A DNA stretch of 64,000 nucleotides from a gamma proteobacterium symbiont of Ctena orbiculata. Lineage in GTDB: Bacteria; Pseudomonadota; Gammaproteobacteria; Chromatiales; Chromatiaceae. The notes beneath the pieces were generated by a model. It was not told the DNA's origin and made no database searches. It worked only from the letters and a program-made list of their open reading frames with translations. The translations under genes and the position numbers were made by a program. Positions 46,500 through 56,362 of this stretch are shown here, piece after piece. Numbering within the stretch: the first letter of the stretch is position 1; each line of letters starts with the position of its first letter. The stretch covers positions 113,614 to 177,613 of the forward strand of contig QBVC01000022.1 in NCBI GenBank assembly GCA_003058495.1, written 5' to 3'.

Positions 46500-49373
46500 A
46501 TGTCCAAAGGAATAGATGCATTTCGTTCAGAAATTAGAGAAGTTGTTTCAGGGCTTGCGCAACTAAATAGAACAAAAATTTTCCTAGTAACGGGTTTATT
46601 TGCTGTTGCCTTTGGTGTTGCAGGTTTTGGAAATAATGCGAAAAGCATCCAGGAATATAGCTATATAATTCTGATCCTGATTCCGTTTGTATGCGCTTAT
46701 GTTGATTTTCAATACTACCATGGCCTGGCAAAGATTTTTGTTTTAGCACATTTCCTTACTTCATATGATATGGATGATGAGGAGTTAGTTGTCGTACAAG
46801 ACTATGAAAATTTTATTGAGGGAATAAGAAAGAACTACGCACCACGCTTATTCGGCTTCGAGGGAAAAGCTCAGGTTGGTTCAAGCATAATGCTTTCTGC
46901 TTTTGGGCCATTACTAGGTATCCCCCTTGCGTTATCCGCCACAAACAGCCCAGTCACATTAGGAGTTGAGTGGAAATATTATGGTGTTACAGTTTTATTA
47001 TCCTCTGCAATTGCTGGTGCAATATTTGTATACTCTCAATTTGTTATTTACAGTGACGAATTAGACAAGGCCAAAAACGCAATACCAAAAAGAAAATGCA
47101 AAAAAAATATAACAAATAATATACACACATACGATGAAATCATTTCACACAACTATGTTTATAAAACCAATCCTGTTCTTCGCTTAGTATTTAAAGGATC
47201 TGATATAAATTCATTTGATGATAAATTGTGCATGAATTCTGCTCTAAATGGACTTAAAGAACCTACTGATAGTAGCAATATGATAAACGAAGAATTTAAT
47301 AATCGTATTTCCTACTATAAATCCAAAGATAATATAGATAGATACGTTTTATCAATATCCATTACTAAAGTGTTATCGATATATGGTTTGGGTTCCAACA
47401 TCAGAGGATTTGATAGAAATATCAAAACAACAACATTACTTAACAATGACACTCATTTTGGATCAGTCGATAATTCATATTCTAGTTTTCCAGTAATCTT
47501 TCTTCATTGCAAAGGACATTGCATCGGTATTCTATGGAATTCATCCAGGCCTGCCAGAATTGCAACTCAATTATATGCTGAATCTGCCAATATTAAATTA
47601 ACAGTTTTGAAAGGCGGTAATTTAGATAATGAGTTTTTTATCACACAAGGTTCTTTTGGCCATGTAGTGGACTTTTTTACATTTTTGACGGGCAGACCAA
47701 TGCGGCCTCCGCTCTGGGCGCTTGGTTACCACCAATCAAGATGGTCATATAAAAATGAAAAAAAAGTAATGAAGATTGCTCATTCATTCAAGAAGCACGA
47801 TATACCCTGTGATTCAATATATTTTGATATACATCACATGGATAGTTACAAAGTGTTTACATGGAATAAGTCAAGATTTCGATCACCAAGAAAGTTATTT
47901 GACAACCTAGAAAAGCTAGGAATTAGAGGGGTTGTCATCGTTGATCCCGGTGTAAAGGTAGATAAGCAATATGATGTTTATATAAACGGCATAGAGAACA
48001 AATACTTTTGCTTAAACGAGTCAGGGAGTGAATTTGAAGGTAAAGTTTGGCCAGGTAAATGCGTATTTCCGGACTTTACCCGACAAGAAGTGAGAAAATG
48101 GTGGGGTGAATTAAACAAAAGATTAATCAAGCAAGGTGTTAGCGGCATTTGGAACGACATGAACGAACCTGTACTTTTCATTGCTAATCATGAGAATCCA
48201 TTAAAGTACGATATAAGACATTATTTAGGCCCTCACTGGGTTTTTAGGAACAAGTATGCTTTGTTTGAAGCTGAATCAACTTTCAATGCTATTAAAGAAG
48301 AACTAAGCGAGTTGCCTTTTGTGTTATCTCGATCCGGGTGTTGTGGGGTTCAGCAGTTTGCATTTGTATGGACAGGAGACAATAACACATCGTGGGATGA
48401 CTTAAGACAAAATCTGTATGACGTATTAAATCTTGGCATGTCCGGGGTACCATTTAGTGGTGCCGATGTTGGTGGTTTTTGCAATGAACTAAATTTACCA
48501 GGTATTTTAAAGACATTTAAGTTTAACAAAAAACCAGAATTATTTTTAAGATGGATTCAACTTGGCTCACTGATGCCATTTTTTCGGGTACATACAAGCC
48601 TTTATTCACATTCTCAGGAACCCTGGTCGTTCGGCAGTCATGTTTTGGATATATCAAGAAAGCACATAAAAAGAAGATACCACTTACTACCATACATATA
48701 TACCTTGGCAATTGAATCACACAATACGGGAATGCCAATAGTAAGACCATTGTTCTCCGAGTATGATTATTTAGAAGAGATTACAGATCAATTCCTCATC
48801 GGTAGTGATATTTTAGCAGCACCTGTGCTTTTTCCAGGCGTAAACTCAATAGTTGTAACCCTTCCAAAGGGCGCTTGGTTTGAGTATGAAACTGGCAATA
48901 TATACCGTATCGACAATGACTTCGAACAAATTGAATTCACAGTTACAGATGATTATTATCCACTTTTTGTAAAATGTGGCACCTTCATCCCGATCTCGAT
49001 TCCTAGTAATAATTCTAAAAACAGCTTTTCTGATAGAGTAATATTTGAAACATATATTATAGATGGAATCAATGAGGCATCTGGAAAAGCATATTACAGA
49101 ACAAGCAACAAATTGGAAGATAAAGACACATTTATTAGTATTACAGCAATTGTAGACACTTATGATTATCTAGATGTTTCCGTAACATCAATTAACAATA
49201 ATAAACTAGATACAATCGTCATTCGGGTTCCTCCTATATTTACTTCCTGTGAAATTAATAATGAAATTATCACTGGTAAAGAAGTTATAAATGTACAAAA
49301 CAGAAAATTAAGCTGGAGAGAGTTCGAATTTAATTCAAATGAATTCAGTACAAGATTTAGTAAAAAAAAGTAA
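46500..49373 (+). CDS. Glycoside hydrolase family 31 alpha-glycosidase with N-terminal membrane domain
   Basis: A 957-aa protein. The first 180 residues have four likely TM helices (about 27-44, 54-72, 129-148, 157-180) with no signal peptide. From about 310 a GH31 module follows: YGLGSNIRGFD of the N-terminal beta-sandwich, FLTGRPMRPPLWALGYHQSR, nucleophile Asp553 in GIWNDMNEP, acid/base Asp627 in WTGDNNTSWDD, PFSGADVGGF, and the C-terminal beta domains. The GH31 family includes alpha-glucosidases and alpha-xylosidases; the substrate is open. Base and codon use are clearly AT-rich compared with the flanks, a sign of acquisition. The membrane fusion is unusual for the family. Confidence 0.87.
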   Translation: MSKGIDAFRSEIREVVSGLAQLNRTKIFLVTGLFAVAFGVAGFGNNAKSIQEYSYIILILIPFVCAYVDFQYYHGLAKIFVLAHFLTSYDMDDEELVVVQDYENFIEGIRKNYAPRLFGFEGKAQVGSSIMLSAFGPLLGIPLALSATNSPVTLGVEWKYYGVTVLLSSAIAGAIFVYSQFVIYSDELDKAKNAIPKRKCKKNITNNIHTYDEIISHNYVYKTNPVLRLVFKGSDINSFDDKLCMNSALNGLKEPTDSSNMINEEFNNRISYYKSKDNIDRYVLSISITKVLSIYGLGSNIRGFDRNIKTTTLLNNDTHFGSVDNSYSSFPVIFLHCKGHCIGILWNSSRPARIATQLYAESANIKLTVLKGGNLDNEFFITQGSFGHVVDFFTFLTGRPMRPPLWALGYHQSRWSYKNEKKVMKIAHSFKKHDIPCDSIYFDIHHMDSYKVFTWNKSRFRSPRKLFDNLEKLGIRGVVIVDPGVKVDKQYDVYINGIENKYFCLNESGSEFEGKVWPGKCVFPDFTRQEVRKWWGELNKRLIKQGVSGIWNDMNEPVLFIANHENPLKYDIRHYLGPHWVFRNKYALFEAESTFNAIKEELSELPFVLSRSGCCGVQQFAFVWTGDNNTSWDDLRQNLYDVLNLGMSGVPFSGADVGGFCNELNLPGILKTFKFNKKPELFLRWIQLGSLMPFFRVHTSLYSHSQEPWSFGSHVLDISRKHIKRRYHLLPYIYTLAIESHNTGMPIVRPLFSEYDYLEEITDQFLIGSDILAAPVLFPGVNSIVVTLPKGAWFEYETGNIYRIDNDFEQIEFTVTDDYYPLFVKCGTFIPISIPSNNSKNSFSDRVIFETYIIDGINEASGKAYYRTSNKLEDKDTFISITAIVDTYDYLDVSVTSINNNKLDTIVIRVPPIFTSCEINNEIITGKEVINVQNRKLSWREFEFNSNEFSTRFSKKK

Positions 49374-49552
49374 TTCCCTTAAATTCCACATACGAACAAC
49401 CTTATAATTGACCCTATCATTCACCGATTCACTCAACAACCGCCTCAAAACTATAAAATAACAATTTTTTTATTATTAAGCATAGATTCTTGGTATAAAA
49501 ACCTTGACTAAATAGAACTTACAGAAAGAACCAGACAACACCAGCATTAGAT

Positions 49553-50212
49553 TCAATCCGGTTTATTATTTTCATAAGGCACCGTCTCCGGCGCCACGGC
49601 GCCGCCCGAGATGATGAAATTCATCGCCTCATCCATACTCCAATTGGTCGACACGAGCTTCTCGATCGGCACTATCTCCAGGTACCCTGAGGTGGGATTC
49701 GGCGTGGTTGGCACATACACCGCCGCAAGCTCCTGCCCGCTGTTGTGATCCACCATGGTACGGGTCACGAATCCAACCGTCTTCATCTCCGGTGAAGGGA
49801 ATTCGATCAGCACCACCTGCTGGACGTTTTCCGGTTTCTGCTCCAGCGCGGAAATGAGCTTTTTCACCAAACCATAAACGTTCTGGATCACCGGCAGTCG
49901 TTGCACGGTGGATTCGAAGATATTCAATATCCTGCGCCCGATCACCCGGCTTGCAAGCAGGCCGACCAGGTAGAGTCCGACCAGCATCAGCAGTACTGCC
50001 AGGGTATTTTGAAACCAGGGCTCAAGCAGCCATTGCGCCACCGACGGATACTCGTTCTGAATACTGCGGGAGAGTATCTTGACCCAGGGCGATCCCAGTT
50101 TGGAGAGCTGGTTGAAGACATACTTGAAGACCAGCCAGGTGACCCAGAGGGGAATAAGGGTGATTATTCCACTGATGAGGTAGCGCTGGATATGCAGGGG
50201 TCTGGTTTTCAT
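49553..50212 (-). CDS. DUF502 family membrane protein
   Basis: A 219-aa inner-membrane protein. It begins MKTRPLHIQRYLISGIITLI with a TM helix at about 11-32, and a second helix at about 65-90 (NTLAVLLMLVGLYLVGLLAS). VPVIQNVYGLVK-like (LPVIQNVYGLVKKL) and YVPTTPNPTSGYLEIVP are hallmark DUF502 motifs. Function unknown. Start placed at the family-typical ATG; the frame extends 12 codons upstream. Confidence 0.88.
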   Translation of the reverse strand: MKTRPLHIQRYLISGIITLIPLWVTWLVFKYVFNQLSKLGSPWVKILSRSIQNEYPSVAQWLLEPWFQNTLAVLLMLVGLYLVGLLASRVIGRRILNIFESTVQRLPVIQNVYGLVKKLISALEQKPENVQQVVLIEFPSPEMKTVGFVTRTMVDHNSGQELAAVYVPTTPNPTSGYLEIVPIEKLVSTNWSMDEAMNFIISGGAVAPETVPYENNKPD

Positions 50213-50311
50213 CTCGTTCACCACATCCTTAATTAGGCACAACAACAACCGGCTTATCTACACACTCCATACTCCTGTGAAATGTGCATGATTAAGGAAA
50301 GTCTGACTAAT

Positions 50312-50380
50312 CCGTCATTCCGGCGAAAGCCGGAATCCATGTGCCAGATTTTCCTGGATCCCGGCATACGCCGGGATGAC
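50312..50380. repeat. REP-like paired palindromes
   Basis: ATTCCGGC-GAAA-GCCGGAAT (50317-50336) and ATCCCGGC-ATAC-GCCGGGAT (50358-50377) form two stem-loops, bounded by CGTCA on the left and TGACG on the right, which are themselves inverted. This is the widespread proteobacterial REP/RAYT-type or IS-like intergenic repeat. No RAYT transposase is seen nearby. Confidence 0.8.
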
Positions 50381-50480
50381 GAAAAGAGAGTTAATCATAG
50401 GTTCCTCAATTGACAAAGTATCATGACAGCAATCGAAGCCGGTTACACTTAGATTGCAAGTGATCGAAGGCATGCCATGT

Positions 50481-51251
50481 TCAATAGTAGATCCGAACGA
50501 AGAAATAGAGCGACATTCCACCCCCGATAAGAATAACGAAATAGCGCACATAGCGCTGCGGCAGCCGACGTGAGAGATGGGCGGCCACATAACCGCCGGC
50601 CAGTGTTCCCAGCATCACCAGGATACCTTCATACCAGGCAATAGCCCCATCCAGGATAAACAGGAGTATGGCTATCAGGGAGATGACCGATGAGATGAGC
50701 AGCTTGAGGCCGTTCATCGCGTTGATGTCGGTATGGCCGGCCAGGGCCAGGTAGCTGAGTATGATGATACCCAGGCCCGCATTGAAGAAACCGCCGTAGA
50801 TCGAGACCCCGAGCAGCAATAGCAGCAGCAACAGCCCGCCGACCAGGGAGGCATGCCGGTGTATCGCGGCGTAGGCTTTCAAGCTGCCGTTGAGGCGCCC
50901 GCCAAAGATAAACAGCAGGGTTGCGAACAACAGCAACCAGGGAATGGCCTGACGAAACACCGTCTCCGGTGTCTGCAGCAACAGCAGCGCACCCGTCGAG
51001 CCTCCGACCAGACTGATGATGACGAGTCGCGGCAATGAGGCGCGGTGGAGGGCCAGATCCCTGCGAAACGCATAGGCCCCGCTCAGGTAGCCGGCACAGG
51101 AGGCAAAGGTGTTGGTGGCATTCGCGCTGATCGGGGGCACACCGACGAAGAGCAGCGCCGGGAAGGTAATGAAGCTGCCGCCCCCGGCGATCGAGTTGAG
51201 CACACCACCGAAAAACCCGGCGCCGAAGAGCAGCAGCAGTTGGTAAGTCAT
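50481..51251 (-). CDS. TauE/SafE (TSUP) family membrane permease
   Basis: A 256-aa polytopic protein with about seven to eight helices. MTYQLLLLFGAGFFGGVLN, then SIAGGGSFITFPAL with the TSUP glycine motif, and later GGFFNAGLGIIIL and GTLAGGYVAAHLSRR repeat the same motif pattern in the second half. Family members export sulfite, sulfoacetate or other organosulfur anions. Substrate not determinable. The ATG at 51251 is used instead of a GTG two codons earlier. Confidence 0.88.
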   Translation of the reverse strand: MTYQLLLLFGAGFFGGVLNSIAGGGSFITFPALLFVGVPPISANATNTFASCAGYLSGAYAFRRDLALHRASLPRLVIISLVGGSTGALLLLQTPETVFRQAIPWLLLFATLLFIFGGRLNGSLKAYAAIHRHASLVGGLLLLLLLLGVSIYGGFFNAGLGIIILSYLALAGHTDINAMNGLKLLISSVISLIAILLFILDGAIAWYEGILVMLGTLAGGYVAAHLSRRLPQRYVRYFVILIGGGMSLYFFVRIYY

Positions 51252-51342
51252 ACCCACCCGGTAGTTATAACTGAGTGACCGACTCTATCTGAAACCCGAC
51301 TCAATGAATAGGAGATCCGGATTGAGATAAACTGATCTTCCT

Positions 51343-52221
51343 TCAGTTGATCTTTAACGGAGGCAACAGCGATCCGCTCTTCAGCTGCTTGTCTATGGAT
51401 GGATAGGCAACGCCGCTTGCATCATCCAGCCAGCTTGTAAAGACCCACTTGACGCCATCGACCACCCGTTCCGGCTCTTCCTTGTGGACATAGTGACCCC
51501 CATGCGCCGCCACCAGCTGCCTGCTGCGGCTGCTCAGCTCGGAGAGACTCAGCTGCATCTCCGACCAAAGCGCCCGCCAGGCAGCCGACTCCATGCCCCG
51601 CTGCGGCGCCCTGCTCACCACCGCCAGGGGCTTGTCGCCCATGGTGGCCGGCATTCTTGCACCCTGTGCGGCCCGGTATTCATCGAGGGCATGCCCGGGA
51701 AGCACCGCTTGCATCAGCCGCGGCATGGTGCAGCCGCTCAGCTGTCGCTGCTGACAGGCCCGGGTGGTCATCGGATGGCGGCCGTCAACCAGTACCACGC
51801 CGGCCACTTCCTGCGGATAGCGTTCAACGAAATTGAGCACATAGAGACCGCCCAGCGAGTGCCCCACCAGCAGATAGGGGGGAGCGTGCCCGGTCCGCTT
51901 CAGCAACTGACGCAGTTCGTCGACGATCTGCCGCGGGGTGCGCGGCCTGTCCGTCACACCGCTGGGTAGATACCCCGGCCGGCTATAGGCAAAGACCCTG
52001 CTGATCCGTGACAGCTCGTCGATGATCCCGTCCCAACTCGCCATGCCGTCGCCCAGACCCGCTTCGAGTACGATCGTAACCGGCCCCTCGCCCATGGCGG
52101 CATAGCCGATCCGCGCACCCTCGATCTGTTGATGTTTGGCATTACGCAGTGTCGTGCAGGCCGTCAGCAGACAGGCGCAGATCACTGCAATCGCAAAACC
52201 ATTCAAAATTCGCACGAGCAT
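51343..52221 (-). CDS. Alpha/beta hydrolase, predicted lipoprotein
   Basis: A 292-aa protein starting at an ATG with AAGGAG 9 nt upstream. The signal MLVRILNGFAIAVICACLLT ends in the lipobox LTAC, so it should be lipid-anchored. The alpha/beta hydrolase fold has nucleophile Ser in LLVGHSLGGLYVLN, an Asp in LVDGRHPM and the catalytic His in AAHGGHYVH. The substrate is unknown. It follows a serine hydrolase gene on the same strand, within the ABC export operon. Confidence 0.85.
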   Translation of the reverse strand: MLVRILNGFAIAVICACLLTACTTLRNAKHQQIEGARIGYAAMGEGPVTIVLEAGLGDGMASWDGIIDELSRISRVFAYSRPGYLPSGVTDRPRTPRQIVDELRQLLKRTGHAPPYLLVGHSLGGLYVLNFVERYPQEVAGVVLVDGRHPMTTRACQQRQLSGCTMPRLMQAVLPGHALDEYRAAQGARMPATMGDKPLAVVSRAPQRGMESAAWRALWSEMQLSLSELSSRSRQLVAAHGGHYVHKEEPERVVDGVKWVFTSWLDDASGVAYPSIDKQLKSGSLLPPLKIN

Positions 52222-52253
52222 CTCTAGCTTCTCCTTGTAACCGTTCTCTGCAG

Positions 52254-53375
52254 TCACATCCAGAACATCCACCATAAGTTGAAATACTTTTTGATAATCT
52301 TTTTGCTGACCCAGGTTATACCCTTGACGGCTTGCGCCGTGCCTGAATTGGTCATGATGACAAAGGCGAGATCCGCGTCGGGAAAGAGCATGGTCGCGCA
52401 GTAAAAGGTACCGGCGCTGCCATCAATCATTGAATAGCGCTCACCCCATGAACTCGCATTTGCCACGCCGAGGGAGAACCCCCGCTGCCGATAGTGAATC
52501 GTGCGGTAGGTCTCCGCGGCCAGATAGTTGTCCTCACCCCTCAATCCCCGCAGGTGGAGCTGAACATAGCTTGCGTAGTCCAGGGGCTTGAGACTCAAAT
52601 CACCGGCGGGGGCGATGACCTCGGGAAGCCTGTATTCATGATCCGGGGAGAGGGCCTTCAGGGTTCCGTCTATTTCCGCATGCCCCCAGGGCTGATTCCT
52701 ATGCTGCTTGTTTGGCCAACCGAACACCACCTGAAGCTGCAGATCCCTGGCTAGGGTCTGCAGGATCAACTCCTCCCAGGTTAGACCTGTAACCCGTTCC
52801 AGCATGGCGGCCGCCATGGTATAGCTTGCATTCGAATAGAGATGTTTAAAGCCTCGCTTGGTCCTCTTTGCAGCGGGCTCCTGTCGGATCAGATAGCGAA
52901 TAAAGGCTTGTCTTGATTCGGTTATCGAGGCATCCAGTCGGGCGTACTCTTCACCTGCCGTGAATGACCTGATGCCTGCCTGGCATAACAGCAGCTCTTC
53001 CAGCGTGATCGTCAGATAGTCGTCCCTGGCCGCCGCCTTCAACTCCGGAAACAGATCAAAGAATCGGCTGCCCCAGTTGAGTCTCCCCTGCTCAATCAAT
53101 CTCCCCGCGATAACGGCGAGGATCGATTTCGTGCAGGACCCGATATGAAAGTAGTCGTCGAGGGTGGCGGCGGCGTTCGAACCCACCACCCGTTCACCCT
53201 GAATATCCGCGATCCGCATCCGCTCAGAGTCCATCACGACCGCCGCCATGGCGGGGATGCCGTTTTCATGCCTGGCCTGCTCGATGAAATCGGTGACATC
53301 CTCCTGCAGCAGACAGCGACGCCTCCCGTTGCCGTTGCCAGGGCCTGCAGCCGGTTCCTGTCGATCTTGCATCAT
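52254..53375 (-). CDS. Beta-lactamase-like serine hydrolase (class C/AmpH-type fold)
   Basis: A 373-aa enzyme. SxxK motif in GSCTKSILAVIAG, YxN motif in LYSNASYTMAAAMLE, and a downstream PWGHAEIDG region give the penicillin-binding/esterase fold. No clear signal peptide, so it may be cytoplasmic. A D-amino-acid peptidase, esterase or lactamase role is possible; resistance should not be assumed. Starts 3 bp before the permease stop region, so it is co-transcribed with the ABC genes. Confidence 0.82.
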   Translation of the reverse strand: MMQDRQEPAAGPGNGNGRRRCLLQEDVTDFIEQARHENGIPAMAAVVMDSERMRIADIQGERVVGSNAAATLDDYFHIGSCTKSILAVIAGRLIEQGRLNWGSRFFDLFPELKAAARDDYLTITLEELLLCQAGIRSFTAGEEYARLDASITESRQAFIRYLIRQEPAAKRTKRGFKHLYSNASYTMAAAMLERVTGLTWEELILQTLARDLQLQVVFGWPNKQHRNQPWGHAEIDGTLKALSPDHEYRLPEVIAPAGDLSLKPLDYASYVQLHLRGLRGEDNYLAAETYRTIHYRQRGFSLGVANASSWGERYSMIDGSAGTFYCATMLFPDADLAFVIMTNSGTAQAVKGITWVSKKIIKKYFNLWWMFWM

Positions 53376-53377
53376 CC

Positions 53378-54622
53378 CTACTCCCTCCGAAGCGCTTCAA
53401 CCGGTAAAAAGCCCGCGGCACGCTGTGCCGGGAAGTAACCCGAGGCCAGGCCCACCAGTACCGAGACCAGCAGACCGACCAGGATGCCGCTGCTGGTCGG
53501 GATCAATGGAAACCCGGTCACCAGATCGAGCAGGCCGCCCAGGATCAGACCGATCATCAGGCCGGCAAAGCCGCCGATGACACTGATCAACACCGCCTCC
53601 GCGAGGAACTGGAACAGGATCTGCCTGCGGGTCGCACCGATCGCCATTCTCACCCCGATCTCGCGGATCCGCTCCACCACCGCGGTGCTCATAATCCCCG
53701 CGACGCCGATACCCCCCACCAGCAGCGAGGTGGACGCCGCCACCACACCCATGGCGGTGATTCCGCCAAGGATGCGTTCCACCGTCTTCAGATAGGAGGC
53801 GAGGGTCACCTGACTGTATTGGTAGGCGCCGCGATGGCGTCGTTGCAACACCTGCTTGAGCTGCGTAGCCGCCCGCTCCGCCAGTTGCAGTGAGACCGCC
53901 TCCGCCTGCAGGTAGCTGATCTCCCGATTGCCGTTCATCTGCTGCACCAGGGTATAGGGCATGAGAATCCGGTTGTTGGCATCCTCGCCACCCTCCGAAC
54001 CGATACTGGCCAACAGGTCGCGGCTCTTGTATTCCAGGATACCGATCACCCGGTATTTGCGTCCCCCTATGCGCAGATGCCGGCCGATGGGATTCTCCAC
54101 TTGCGGAAAGAGATCCTTGCTCACCGTCTCGCCGATCAATACAACGGGACGACGGGCGTCGATCTCCTGCTCCCTGAATCCGCGTCCCTGTTTCATGCGA
54201 TCGTTATTGATGGCGAGGAACGCTGCGTTTACGCCTTTGATCGATGCATTGCTGTAGCGATTCCCCCACTGGATGATCAGCCGCTTCTCCGGCAGGATAA
54301 TCGGACTGATATTGCGTACCGCCGGGCAACAATCACCGCTCAGCAGTGCCAGGTCCTGTTGCATCAGACCCGACCCCATCCGCACCCGCCGGTTTGGGTC
54401 CTTGTCGTTATAGTCACGGATGACCCAGACGGAGCGCAGCCCGAAGGTCTCCAGCTCTTTCATGACGAAGACCTTGCCGCCGCTGCTCACCGCGCTGACC
54501 GTCATCACCGCGGCGATGCCGATGGCGATGCCCACCAGGCTCAACAGGGAGCGCAGGCGATTCTCCCTGAGCGCCCGCAACGCCTCTTTGATCAACTCGA
54601 TGGAGACATACAACTGATTCAT
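53378..54622 (-). CDS. MacB-type ABC transporter permease
   Basis: A 414-aa permease with the FtsX/MacB layout: TM helix near the N terminus (about 25-45), a large periplasmic MacB_PCD domain (about 50-275) and three C-terminal helices (about 295-405; VGGIGVAGIMSTAVVERIRE, IGVRMAIGATRRQILFQFL). No ATPase domain is fused; that is the overlapping upstream gene. Works with the adaptor and an outer-membrane channel in export. Confidence 0.9.
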   Translation of the reverse strand: MNQLYVSIELIKEALRALRENRLRSLLSLVGIAIGIAAVMTVSAVSSGGKVFVMKELETFGLRSVWVIRDYNDKDPNRRVRMGSGLMQQDLALLSGDCCPAVRNISPIILPEKRLIIQWGNRYSNASIKGVNAAFLAINNDRMKQGRGFREQEIDARRPVVLIGETVSKDLFPQVENPIGRHLRIGGRKYRVIGILEYKSRDLLASIGSEGGEDANNRILMPYTLVQQMNGNREISYLQAEAVSLQLAERAATQLKQVLQRRHRGAYQYSQVTLASYLKTVERILGGITAMGVVAASTSLLVGGIGVAGIMSTAVVERIREIGVRMAIGATRRQILFQFLAEAVLISVIGGFAGLMIGLILGGLLDLVTGFPLIPTSSGILVGLLVSVLVGLASGYFPAQRAAGFLPVEALRRE

Positions 54623-55281
54623 GAGAGGATCTCCCCATCGCGCAGGCGCACTATGCGGTCGGCCGCCTCGCCGATGACCGGGTCATGGGTCACCATCAGC
54701 AGGGTATGCCCCTCGGCGTGCAGGCTCTTGAAGAGCGACATCACCTGCGCGCTGTTGCGGCTGTCCAGGGCGCCGGTGGGCTCGTCCGCGATCAACAGCG
54801 AGGGCCGGTTGACCAGGGCCCTGGCGATCGCCACCCGCTGCTGCTGGCCGCCGGAGAGCTGGTTGGGCAGATGGGAGGCCCGGTCCGCCATGCCCACGTG
54901 TTCCAGGGCGGAGAGGGCGCGCTGTTGCCGGGCCGAGCCCGCGATCCCCTGGTAGAGGAGCGGCAGGGCGACATTCTCCAGCGCGGTGCGGGTCGGAATA
55001 AGATTGAAGGACTGAAAGATGAATCCGATATAGCGCGCCCTGAGGCGGGCGAGCCGATGGGGAATGGCGTGGTCCACCACCTCACCGCTGAGCAGATAGT
55101 GGCCGCGATCCGCCACATCGAGACAGCCGATAATGTTGAGCAGGGTGCTCTTGCCCGAACCCGAAGGCCCCATGATGGCGACGAACTCACCGCCATCGAC
55201 CTTGAGATCCACATCGTGAATCACCGCCAGCTCCGCCCCGGCCCGCCAGTAGGATTTATTGAGGCCTTCGATTTCGATCAT
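54619..55281 (-). CDS. MacB/LolD-type ABC transporter ATP-binding protein
   Basis: A 220-aa ATPase. Walker A GPSGSGKSTLLNIIG, signature LSGGQQQRVAIARAL, Walker B LLIADEPTGALD and the H-loop VTHDPVIG are intact. Overlaps the permease and adaptor genes by 4 bp each, so the three form one export machine. Confidence 0.93.
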   Translation of the reverse strand: MIEIEGLNKSYWRAGAELAVIHDVDLKVDGGEFVAIMGPSGSGKSTLLNIIGCLDVADRGHYLLSGEVVDHAIPHRLARLRARYIGFIFQSFNLIPTRTALENVALPLLYQGIAGSARQQRALSALEHVGMADRASHLPNQLSGGQQQRVAIARALVNRPSLLIADEPTGALDSRNSAQVMSLFKSLHAEGHTLLMVTHDPVIGEAADRIVRLRDGEILS

Positions 55282-56357
55282 GGCGTCCTCCCTGTCACCC
55301 GCAGTCCCGGATCGAGGGCCTGGCCATCCAGACGCACCACGCGGATACCCTCTTCAAGACCCTCGATGACCTCAACATGGGTGTCGCCCTCCAAACCGGT
55401 CTGTATGGCGTGATAGCGCACCCTTCCCGCTTCGATCAACACCACCTCGGTGCGTTCATCGCTCTCCCGCAGGGCCGCAAAGGGAAGCTTCAATACCCCA
55501 TCGCGTCGTTCCACGGCGATCTCCAGATCCAGCTGCTGTCCCAGCAGCAGCGGAGGGGGCTCCTCTCCAAGGCCGAGGCGTACGCGAAAGGTGTTGAGAC
55601 GCTTGTCCTGCTCCCGCTCCACGCTCGGTCCGATCCAGTTGACGGCGGATCGCCACTCCCGCCCCGGAAAGGCGTCGCAGCGAACCACCACCGACTGTCC
55701 CTTCCGCACCCGTCCGCTGTCCACCGCATCCACATGGGCCTCGATCTCCCAACGCGCCAGCGCCACCAGGGTGAAGAGCTTGGTGCCGGCCTCCACCCAT
55801 TGTCCCACCTCCGTCGATTTTCCGATCACCACCGCATCGAAGGGGGCGCGTACCTGCTGCCACTCCTGGGCCACGTCGGCCAGGCTCAGATCGGCCCGGG
55901 CCACCTCCCAGGCCGCACTGGCAGCCTCCCAGTTGAGTTTCGCCTCCTCCAGCTTCTCCGTGGAAACGGCGCCCTTTTGCGCAAGTTTCTGCAAGCGCCG
56001 GTAACGCATCAGCTGTTCACGTCGATGCACGTCCTGCTGCTGCAGGAAGGCCTTGGCCCGTTGCCGGCTTGCGGCGGCCGCCCGATTGTCCATGGTGGCG
56101 AGTATCTCTCCCTCCTCGACCTCTGCACCCAGGGTGGTGTCGACACGGTTGACCTGGCCATCCACCAGGGCGGTGATCTCAACCTGTCGGTCGTTGATCA
56201 CCTCCCCGGTCACCCTGATCACCAGTTCCATGTCGCCCCGCTCCACGGCCAGGGTCTCCACCTCCCGCGGCTGCTCCCCCAGGACCAGGTAGGCAGCCGA
56301 GAGGAGTAGCGAAGCAACAAGCAGGGCGGCAAGGATGCGTCCCGGTTTCATGGTCAT
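55278..56357 (-). CDS. Periplasmic adaptor (membrane fusion) protein of the ABC exporter
   Basis: A 359-aa HlyD/MacA-family protein. N-terminal anchor or signal (about 8-27), lipoyl halves around GQVNRVDTTLGAEVEEGEIL and VRAPFDAVVIGKSTEVGQ, a coiled coil (about 100-160), and beta-barrel domains to the end. It couples the MacB-type permease to an outer-membrane channel; no TolC-like gene is in the window. Confidence 0.9.
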   Translation of the reverse strand: MTMKPGRILAALLVASLLLSAAYLVLGEQPREVETLAVERGDMELVIRVTGEVINDRQVEITALVDGQVNRVDTTLGAEVEEGEILATMDNRAAAASRQRAKAFLQQQDVHRREQLMRYRRLQKLAQKGAVSTEKLEEAKLNWEAASAAWEVARADLSLADVAQEWQQVRAPFDAVVIGKSTEVGQWVEAGTKLFTLVALARWEIEAHVDAVDSGRVRKGQSVVVRCDAFPGREWRSAVNWIGPSVEREQDKRLNTFRVRLGLGEEPPPLLLGQQLDLEIAVERRDGVLKLPFAALRESDERTEVVLIEAGRVRYHAIQTGLEGDTHVEVIEGLEEGIRVVRLDGQALDPGLRVTGRTP

Positions 56358-56362
56358 CGGTC

